Origin: Archangium sp.
GTDB lineage: Bacteria > Myxococcota > Myxococcia > Myxococcales > Myxococcaceae
Direction: 5' to 3'
Length of the DNA: 6,360 bases
Assembly (NCBI GenBank): GCA_016793585.1
Contig: JAEUJR010000216.1
Coordinates: 1 to 6,360 of the forward strand
In this document: one piece after another, positions 1 through 4,846 of the stretch
How positions within the stretch are numbered: the first letter of the stretch is position 1
How the letters are laid out: each line of letters opens with the position of its first letter
Program-made: the position numbers and the translations under genes
The notes under the pieces: model-generated
What the model saw: only the letters and a program-made list of their open reading frames with translations
Databases searched by the model: none
Told to the model about the DNA's origin: nothing

Positions 1-154
1 GCACGTCGGGCTGCGTGCGCTGGTGAATCATCTGCAGGTTGGTCGTTTTCCCTGACAACCCGGGGCCGTAGTAGACGATCTTCACCGTCAACTCGCGCTG
101 GGCGTGGTTCAGTTGCACGTCGAAGAGTGTGCCGTCGAACCACCGCTTCGTCAC
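1..154 (-). CDS. MglA-like Ras-superfamily GTPase, N-terminal part (runs off left edge)
   Basis: This is the first 51 codons of a small GTPase of the MglA family, bacterial Ras-like switches that in myxobacteria control cell polarity and motility; this copy may be a paralogue with another role. Reading from GTG at 154, the sequence [17 protein letters not shown] lies at residues 25-41. It contains a complete P-loop (G30-x4-G35-K36-T37) that binds the nucleotide phosphates. It is very close to the MglA P-loop segment as I remember it, with Ser34 where MglA has Cys. The switch regions and the G3 and G4 motifs lie outside the window. The frame is open up to a stop at 239-241, and GTG at 184 is an alternative start adding ten residues; neither start has a convincing Shine-Dalgarno site. 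Either start gives a longer N-terminus before the P-loop than canonical MglA has. It is divergent from the acetyltransferase gene. The family call is firm, the exact start is not. Confidence 0.85.
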   Translation of the reverse strand, partial: MTKRWFDGTLFDVQLNHAQRELTVKIVYYGPGLSGKTTNLQMIHQRTQPDV

Positions 155-366
155 TGATTTCGACCGTCGAGGTTGATCAGCCACCCCGCTCGACCCCGCC
201 TGGCTGATGGCGCTGCTGGAGGGAAAGGTGCGACCGAATCAACACGGTTTGAAATTTGGTGCTGTGCAGTCCGTTGACCGAGGTGGTTAGGATCAAGCCC
301 GGCCGAGCCGAAGAGTGAGGTGATGGGGTGGCAAACCAGACCTTCACTCCGTACGAAGGAGAGGCG
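155..366. promoter_or_regulatory. Divergent intergenic region between GTPase and acetyltransferase genes
   Basis: This gap between two divergent starts must hold the promoters of both genes. The only AT-rich patch is at about 248-257 (TTTGAAATTT). On the plus strand there is a TAGGAT hexamer at 288-293 that could serve as a -10 element, but no good -35 lies 16-18 bp upstream; TTGACC at 274-279 is too close to pair with it. No convincing sigma-70 or sigma-54 promoter could be assigned by eye on either strand. Confidence 0.3.
356..361 (+). promoter_or_regulatory. Shine-Dalgarno site that fixes the acetyltransferase start
   Basis: AAGGAG lies five bases upstream of the ATG at 367. This is a near-ideal ribosome binding site and favours the ATG over the in-frame GTG at 328, which has no comparable site. 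Confidence 0.8.
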
Positions 367-903
367 ATGACCAGCAAACAGGTGGAGACGACCCCCGCAG
401 CAGCTACGCCCCCGCCGATGACCGACACGACTGCCCTGCTCGCAGACATCAAGCAGGCGAAGTTCGCGGCGCCGACTGACGAAGACATGCAGGCCCTCGC
501 GGCGCTGCGGTCGACGTCAGACCCGTGGAAGGTGCGCGGCGAGACGTCGGCAGAGAGCCTCGAGGCGCTCACGAAGCTCAGGCCCTTCATTCACGTGGGC
601 AAGGTGAACGGGAGCATGTTCGGCTACGTCACCATCGAGCGTGACGGCCCGGTGCCCGGCGCGGCGTACCTGCGCAACATCGTCGTCAAGGGCGAGCTGC
701 GCAGCAAAGGCGTTGGCGGCGTGCTGCTCGAGAAGGGCCTGTCGGTCGCGCGCGACATGAACCGCAAGACGCTGGCGCTTCGTGTCGACCCTGCGAACTC
801 CACGGCCGTGAGCTTCTACCGGAAGAACGGCTTCACCACGGTGGCCACCGTCGTCTCGAAGAAGAGCGGCAAGCTGCGGCTGCTGATGAGCCGCGAGCTG
901 TAA
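367..903 (+). CDS. GNAT-family N-acetyltransferase
   Basis: This 178-residue protein has the Gcn5-related N-acetyltransferase fold, which moves an acetyl group from acetyl-CoA to an amine; the substrate cannot be told. Motif A is at about 102-123 (YLRNIVVKGELRSKGVGG), with the acetyl-CoA pyrophosphate-binding signature R112-x-x-G115-x-G117. Motif B is at about 136-156 and includes LRVDPANSTAVSFYRKNGF; Tyr151 sits where many family members have the catalytic tyrosine. A Thr/Pro/Ala-rich tail of about 25 residues precedes the domain and is probably disordered. The ATG at 367 was chosen because AAGGAG sits five bases upstream; an in-frame GTG at 328 would add 13 residues. It is divergent from the GTPase gene and convergent with the lipoprotein gene. 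The length is normal for a single-domain GNAT enzyme, and it is probably cytoplasmic since no signal peptide is visible. Confidence 0.9.
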   Translation: MTSKQVETTPAAATPPPMTDTTALLADIKQAKFAAPTDEDMQALAALRSTSDPWKVRGETSAESLEALTKLRPFIHVGKVNGSMFGYVTIERDGPVPGAAYLRNIVVKGELRSKGVGGVLLEKGLSVARDMNRKTLALRVDPANSTAVSFYRKNGFTTVATVVSKKSGKLRLLMSREL

Positions 904-930
904 TTTCCCCGCTCCATTTCCGGCTTCATC

Positions 931-963
931 GACGGCGGCGTTCCTTCACGGAGCGCCGCCGTT
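931..963. terminator. Hairpin between convergent genes, probable bidirectional terminator
   Basis: Bases 931-944 pair with 950-963 around a five-base loop (TTCAC). The inner 12-13 pairs are mostly G-C with one G-T pair. It lies 27 bp after the acetyltransferase stop and 20 bp beyond the lipoprotein stop on the other strand. On the plus strand it is followed by a weakly T-rich stretch (TTCTCGTTC). No long U tract exists on either side, so termination efficiency is uncertain, but the position between convergent genes fits a shared terminator. Confidence 0.7.
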
Positions 964-982
964 CTCGTTCGGGACTCGACGC

Positions 983-2992
983 TCAGTTGCGCACGCACGC
1001 CGGCACGGGCGCCGTCACCACGTCACACGGGTGCCAGAGTCGGCCGAGCTGATTGGGCGACAGAATCGAGTTGGGCTGACTGCCACCGGTGACGGTGCCG
1101 CACGAGTTCACCGCGTCGAAGCCGATGCTGTGACACGCGACCGAGCTCGACAGGTACGGCGCGATGCGCGCGATGGCGGCGGCGGGCGCGAACGTCGGCG
1201 TGCTGCCCATCGGCACGGTGCCGGGCGCGACGCGGAGCTCACTCTGCCCACCGCCCGTGTTGTTGAACCAGCCGTTGCACAGGTTCGAGCCCTCCATGTC
1301 GAGCTGCGAGACGCGCAGCCCGAAGAGGCCTGGGTTGTCGGGGCCGAGTGGCGCGCTGCACGTCGGCGCGTACTGGCGGTTTCGAATCGCCACATACACG
1401 CCGCGGGGCGGCACCACGTCGACGGCGCCGAAGTTCATCCACCGCAGGCTGGCGGTCGACGCGCTCGCGTTGCGGTACGCGAAGTGGAAGCCGTCGAGCG
1501 AGACGGGGCAGTTCGAGAGGTTGGTGATTTCGACCGACTCTCCGGCCTGGCACGTGTCCATCGTCTGGCAGTCGGGCGAGGGGCACGCGCCTTCGCCGTT
1601 CACCACGTACTCGGACAAGACGATGTTCGACGACGTCGGCGCGACGGGCGTGGTGCACGCCTCGACGACCGAGATGGTGAGCGGCGTCGGCGACGAGCAG
1701 CACGTCGGGTCGTTGGTGCGGCACGCGCGCACCGAGAGCGCGAGCGGCGTTCCCGGCGGTGGGCCGCCCGGGTCGATGCGTGACATCGGGCGCAGGTGAT
1801 TGGCGCCGAGGTTCGCGCTGGCGAGCAGCATGCCCGTCGGAGAGAGCAGCTCGTACTGCAGCCCCGCAGGCACCGCCGGGAACTGCACGATGGGCCTTCC
1901 ATCCCAGCTGGTGCCGCAGGCCGTGCTCGCCGGTGGAGGTGGAGGCGAGGCGCACGCGCTGGTGGTGAGGCTCGTCGAACAGCAGGTCGAGAGGCCGCGG
2001 TCGTCGGTGGCGCAGAACGAGAGCAGAAACGAGCCGGCCTGGTCGGGCGTGAAGCTCGTCGTCGTCGACATCGGTGTTCCGGGAACGGCGGCGGAGTTCG
2101 CGGGGCGGGTGGTGACGCTCCAGGTGGTCGACGCGATGGTGCCGTCGCTGTCCATCGCCGAGGCCATCAACACGACGGGCGTGCCCGCGACGACGCTCGA
2201 GCCGGCAGGGCACATCACCGTGGGCGGCAGGCAGGTGCCGGGGTCGTCGGTGGTGCCGTTGCAGTCGTTGTCGAGGCCGTCGCAGACCTCCCGTACGGGG
2301 CGAACGTCGTTCTCGCAGCCGCTCCAGCTGCCAGCGTCGGTGCACAGCCGCTGCCCCTGCCGGCACGTTCCCACCGTGGAGCCGCACGCCTGGAGCGCGC
2401 CCTCGGTGCAGACACAGCCTTCGTCGACCTCACCATCGCAGTCGTCGTCGACGGTGCCGTCACAGCGCTCGGCCGCGGGCTCGACGGAGCCGACGCATTC
2501 ACCGAACACGCCCGCCACGCACGTCTGCAGGCCCTTGCGGCACGCGCCCACCGAGGAGCCGCAGGTCTGCGTGAGGCCTTCGTCGACCTCACCGTCACAG
2601 TCGTCGTCGAGGCCGTTGCACGTCTCGACGCCGGGCCCGACTCCGCCGACGCACGCGCCCCAGCGGCCTTCGAGGGAACACGCGCGGCGGCCCGCTTCGC
2701 ACACGCCCACGTCAGAGCCGCACGCCTGCGTCGGCCCACCCACGACGCACTCGCAGACGTCGCTCACCTTCAGGCACGGGCAGCCTTCGTCGGCCAGGCC
2801 ATCGCAGTCGTCGTCGCGGTCGTTGCCGCAGACCTCGATGTCACAGACGAGCCCGGCGTCTTGCACCGTCTGCACGCGGGCGCGGTCGCACTGACACGCA
2901 GCCATCAGCGCCACCAGCCACAGCCACGTCGAACGAGGTACCGCCACGGGGGCCGACCGTGGCTCACCTCTTTCACTTCGTCGAGTCCCCAT
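983..2992 (-). CDS. Predicted lipoprotein with MopE-type metal-binding repeats, PKD-like and lamin-tail domains
   Basis: This 669-residue product is predicted to be exported and lipid-anchored; its function is unknown. Residues 20-33 form a hydrophobic stretch ending in L-M-A-A-C33, an acceptable though not ideal lipobox. Four Cys/Asp motifs follow at about 53-71, 123-139, 175-193 and 235-250, each of the form C-x(2-5)-D-x-D-C-(D/N)-G-x-x-D-(E/D). This is the putative metal-binding motif named after MopE (PF11617 type), common in myxobacterial surface proteins. Cys-rich spacers beginning QACGS or QTCGS separate the repeats. Next come a PKD-like segment (about 259-347), a Pro linker, a second Cys-containing beta-type segment (about 359-446), and a lamin-tail-like domain starting near 456 (NIVLSEYVVNGEG, then ESVEITNLSNCPVSLDG). 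The many cysteines suggest disulfides. ATG 2992 was chosen because it gives a signal peptide; it lacks a clear Shine-Dalgarno site. GTG 2947, starting MAVPRSTWLW, is a plausible alternative. Confidence 0.85.
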   Translation of the reverse strand: MGTRRSERGEPRSAPVAVPRSTWLWLVALMAACQCDRARVQTVQDAGLVCDIEVCGNDRDDDCDGLADEGCPCLKVSDVCECVVGGPTQACGSDVGVCEAGRRACSLEGRWGACVGGVGPGVETCNGLDDDCDGEVDEGLTQTCGSSVGACRKGLQTCVAGVFGECVGSVEPAAERCDGTVDDDCDGEVDEGCVCTEGALQACGSTVGTCRQGQRLCTDAGSWSGCENDVRPVREVCDGLDNDCNGTTDDPGTCLPPTVMCPAGSSVVAGTPVVLMASAMDSDGTIASTTWSVTTRPANSAAVPGTPMSTTTSFTPDQAGSFLLSFCATDDRGLSTCCSTSLTTSACASPPPPPASTACGTSWDGRPIVQFPAVPAGLQYELLSPTGMLLASANLGANHLRPMSRIDPGGPPPGTPLALSVRACRTNDPTCCSSPTPLTISVVEACTTPVAPTSSNIVLSEYVVNGEGACPSPDCQTMDTCQAGESVEITNLSNCPVSLDGFHFAYRNASASTASLRWMNFGAVDVVPPRGVYVAIRNRQYAPTCSAPLGPDNPGLFGLRVSQLDMEGSNLCNGWFNNTGGGQSELRVAPGTVPMGSTPTFAPAAAIARIAPYLSSSVACHSIGFDAVNSCGTVTGGSQPNSILSPNQLGRLWHPCDVVTAPVPACVRN
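2243..2836 (-). repeat. Four degenerate intragenic MopE-type repeats
   Basis: Within the lipoprotein gene the motif is coded at 2780-2836, 2576-2626, 2414-2470 and 2243-2290. The repeat starts are 210, 156 and 180 bp apart. All four keep a D-x-D-x-(D/N)-G-x-x-D-(E/D) acidic loop, which resembles the calcium loops of EF-hand, dockerin and thrombospondin type 3 modules, with an added central Cys. Copies two and three are closest at the DNA level and share the core GACGAAGG and GACTGCGA-type words; copy four is the most diverged, with Asn in place of one Asp. Confidence 0.8.
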
Positions 2993-3091
2993 GCGTGACG
3001 ACTTGGTCTCGTTCAGCCCCACTGCACGTTCTTGCCTCGGTGACACACGTGGTCTCGACTCGGCGGCGCAGCGCTCCGGGGAGGAACACAC
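2993..3091. promoter_or_regulatory. Divergent promoter region of lipoprotein and diheme cytochrome genes
   Basis: These 99 bp must carry promoters for both genes. An 11-mer occurs twice in the same orientation, at 3001-3011 (ACTTGGTCTCG) and 3047-3057 (ACGTGGTCTCG), with one mismatch and 46 bp from start to start. The second copy overlaps a CACGTG palindrome at 3046-3051. These could be operator half-sites, but no known regulator motif was recognised. No clear -10/-35 pair is visible. The cytochrome's Shine-Dalgarno site, GGGGAGGA, is at 3078-3085. Confidence 0.4.
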
Positions 3092-4081
3092 ATGATGAGA
3101 GCCGTTCGAGGGCTGGTGGCCCTGTTGGTCGTCGTTGCGCTCGCGCTGGCCGGCGCGTTCGCCTTCGCGCGGAGCAAAGCGCTGGGCCGGCTCGACAAGA
3201 CGTGGGCCGTGCACACCGTCGACTTCCCCGTGCCGTTCCCGCTGTCGGACGACGAGCTCGCGGCGCTGCGGGCCGAGAAGGCAGCGGGGCTCGACCCCGA
3301 TGCAGGCGTGGTCGACGTGCTCGCAGGCGTCGACCTGAACACGCTCGCCCAGGAGCGGGCGGTTGCGCGCGGCAAACACCTGCTCGAGTCACGCTACGGC
3401 TGCTTCGACTGCCACGGCCGCGACCTGGGTGGTGGCACGATGATCGACGCTCCGCCCGTCGGGCGGTTCTTCGGCGTGAACCTCACGAGCGGCACAGGCG
3501 GCGTCGTCTCGAAGTACACGGTCGCCGACTGGGACCGCATCGTGCGGCACGGCGTGAAGCCCGATGGCCGGGGCACCATCATGCCGTCGGTCGACTTCCT
3601 CTCGATGTCCGACCAGGAGCTCTCGGACATCATCTCGTACGTGCGCGCGCTGCCGCCCATCGACCGTGAACAGGCGCGGCCCGAGTTCGGCCCCGTCGGC
3701 CTCGTGCTGCTCGCGAAGGGCGACATCAACGTGACCGCCGAGAACGCCGACCACCAGAAGGCGCACGAACGACTGCCTCCGAGCAGCGCCGATGCGAAGA
3801 CCTTCGGCAGACACCTCGCGCAGGTGTGCGTGGGCTGTCACGGCCGGTCGCTGAAGGGTGGGCCGATTGCAGGCGGAGACCCGAGCTGGCCACCCGCCGC
3901 CGACATCAGCCCGAGCGCCCTCGCGAGCTGGTCGCTGGACGACTTCAAGCGCGCGCTCGTCGACGGCAAACGCAAAGACGGGCAGCCGCTCAAGGTGCCG
4001 ATGAGCTTCATCACCGCGTACGGCGGCAAGCTGACCGAGCAGGAGCTGCAGGCCATGTGGACGTTCCTGCACGAGGGGTGA
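3092..4081 (+). CDS. Membrane-anchored diheme cytochrome c
   Basis: This 329-residue protein carries two class I-like cytochrome c domains and probably transfers electrons on the outer face of the cytoplasmic membrane; its redox partners are unknown. Residues 7-26 are a hydrophobic stretch after M-M-R-A-V-R-G and serve as a signal or, more likely, an uncleaved anchor. Heme 1 binds at C104-F-D-C107-H108, with a likely axial Met164 in the GTIMPS segment. Heme 2 binds at C246-V-G-C249-H250, with a likely axial Met304 in KVPMSF. Both sites continue as CHGR, then a Gly-rich turn, which suggests an internal duplication. Both domains end in the usual helix (ISYVRALPP near 181; MWTFLHEG at the C-terminus). 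A strong site, GGGGAGGA, lies six bases before the ATG at 3092; a second ATG at 3095 is possible. It is divergent from the lipoprotein gene. It could be an electron-transfer subunit of a dehydrogenase, but no dehydrogenase gene is present here. Confidence 0.92.
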   Translation: MMRAVRGLVALLVVVALALAGAFAFARSKALGRLDKTWAVHTVDFPVPFPLSDDELAALRAEKAAGLDPDAGVVDVLAGVDLNTLAQERAVARGKHLLESRYGCFDCHGRDLGGGTMIDAPPVGRFFGVNLTSGTGGVVSKYTVADWDRIVRHGVKPDGRGTIMPSVDFLSMSDQELSDIISYVRALPPIDREQARPEFGPVGLVLLAKGDINVTAENADHQKAHERLPPSSADAKTFGRHLAQVCVGCHGRSLKGGPIAGGDPSWPPAADISPSALASWSLDDFKRALVDGKRKDGQPLKVPMSFITAYGGKLTEQELQAMWTFLHEG

Positions 4082-4090
4082 CGCGCCAAC

Positions 4091-4109
4091 CCCGGCCTAC
4101 CGTGCCGGG
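4091..4109 (+). terminator. Possible weak hairpin terminator after the cytochrome gene
   Basis: CCCGGC at 4091-4096 pairs with GCCGGG at 4104-4109 around a seven-base loop, starting ten bases after the cytochrome stop. No U tract follows, so this may be only a 3'-end stabilising hairpin or a chance structure. A second small stem (AGCTG/CAGCT, 4124-4136) lies just downstream. Confidence 0.35.
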
Positions 4110-4240
4110 ACCGTTCATCTCGAAGCTGTTGCAGCTCGCCAACACTCGTGCGGTCGGCCGAGAGGACGAAGCGCGTCTCACCTGCGGCGCCTCGTTCGGC
4201 ACGTGACGGCGAGCGGCGGGCGGTAGAGTCGCGGGCCACG

Positions 4241-4774
4241 ATGCCCACCTTCACGGCGCAGGGGTCGATGTTCGAGGGGCTGTTCGGCAAGGTGCTGCGG
4301 CCCGACGGCGCGTTCCGCGACGACCTGAAGGCGGTCGGCTTCGACGTCGAGCGCATTCAGCCCGAGTACCCGATGCAGGTCTGGGTCGACTGTCTCGACG
4401 TGACCGCGAAGCACCGGCACCCGGGCGTCGAGCGCTTCGCCGCGTGGAGGCTCATCGGCCGCGACTTCATCACCGGCTTCCTCGAGACCATCGCGGGCCG
4501 GCTCGTCGCGGTGGCGTTTCCATTCCTCTCGCCGAAGACGCTCGTCGACCGCTCGCCGCGCTTCATGCGCCTGGGTGTGAAGGAGCTCGAGGCGAAGGTG
4601 ACGTGGCGCTCGCCGAACGAGGCGCACCTGACGCTGAACGGGCCGCACCTGGGCGCTGCCCATCTGGTGGCCGGCGTCGTCGAGGTCTGCTTCGAGCGGC
4701 TGAAGGTGAAACCGACGGTGACCGCCAACAACCTCGACGGCATCGACGGAGCGCTCGTCGTCAGCTGGAAGTGA
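4241..4774 (+). CDS. DUF2378 family protein (TIGR02265-like), function unknown
   Basis: This 177-residue protein matches my recollection of DUF2378/TIGR02265, a family of about this length greatly expanded in Myxococcus and relatives and without an established function. The characteristic pattern is present: a short N-terminal segment ending near FEGLFGKVL (residues 11-19), a segment around 37-50 (ERIQPEYPMQVWVD), then the conserved run AAWRLIGRDFITGFLETIAG at 67-86, followed by LSPKTLVDRSPRFMRLG at 96-112. The C-terminal half is predicted beta-rich, with L-x-L-N-G-P near 130-135. There is no signal peptide or membrane segment, so it is probably cytoplasmic. The ATG at 4241 was chosen because family-like sequence starts there; the frame is open upstream to a GTG at 4148, but that part is Arg/Ser/Ala-rich and unlike the family. 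No clear Shine-Dalgarno site precedes the ATG. It lies 159 bp after the cytochrome gene and 72 bp before the MuiA-like gene. Confidence 0.8.
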   Translation: MPTFTAQGSMFEGLFGKVLRPDGAFRDDLKAVGFDVERIQPEYPMQVWVDCLDVTAKHRHPGVERFAAWRLIGRDFITGFLETIAGRLVAVAFPFLSPKTLVDRSPRFMRLGVKELEAKVTWRSPNEAHLTLNGPHLGAAHLVAGVVEVCFERLKVKPTVTANNLDGIDGALVVSWK

Positions 4775-4813
4775 GAGGTTTTCACGGGGAAGTGTGGAAC
4801 CCTGCGCCCGGTT

Positions 4814-4845
4814 CGCGCGTTCGAGCGCGTTCCTCCGGAGGACGC
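4814..4845 (+). promoter_or_regulatory. Structured leader with the MuiA-like gene's Shine-Dalgarno site in a palindrome
   Basis: TCCTCCGGAGGA at 4831-4842 is a perfect 12-bp palindrome whose right half holds the Shine-Dalgarno sequence (GGAGGA, 4837-4842), four bases before the ATG at 4847. With flanking GCG (4827-4829) and CGC (4843-4845) it can form a short hairpin closed over the ribosome binding site. Just upstream, CGCGC (4814-4818) and GCGCG (4825-4829) form an alternative stem that shares bases with it, and GCGCGTTC occurs twice (4815-4822, 4825-4832). Regulation by structure is inferred only. Confidence 0.4.
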
Positions 4846-4846
4846 C

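Noticed and set aside
328..366. GTG 328 as the acetyltransferase start
   Set aside because: The ATG at 367 has AAGGAG at ideal spacing, and the extension contributes nothing to the GNAT fold.
177..590. A 137-codon minus-strand frame overlapping the acetyltransferase gene
   Set aside because: It overlaps the GNAT coding region on the opposite strand and has no family features. The GTPase next to it is in another frame.
1031..2998. Long plus-strand open frames opposite the lipoprotein gene (1031-1783, 1164-1799, 1796-2998, 1800-2894)
   Set aside because: They are Arg/Ala/His-rich or Ser/Pro/Thr-rich without recognisable domains, and they mirror the strongly GC-biased codons of the real gene.
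3046..3051. CACGTG as a stand-alone regulator site
   Set aside because: A six-base palindrome is expected often in GC-rich DNA. It was kept only as part of the repeated 11-mer.
2993..3379. N-terminal extension of the lipoprotein frame, open on the minus strand up to 3379
   Set aside because: It lies opposite the start of the diheme cytochrome gene, has no family-like sequence, and would bury the signal peptide at residue 150. High GC leaves such antisense frames open by chance.
4148..4240. Upstream extension of the DUF2378 protein from GTG 4148
   Set aside because: The added 31 residues are basic and low complexity, unlike the family, which begins near the ATG at 4241.
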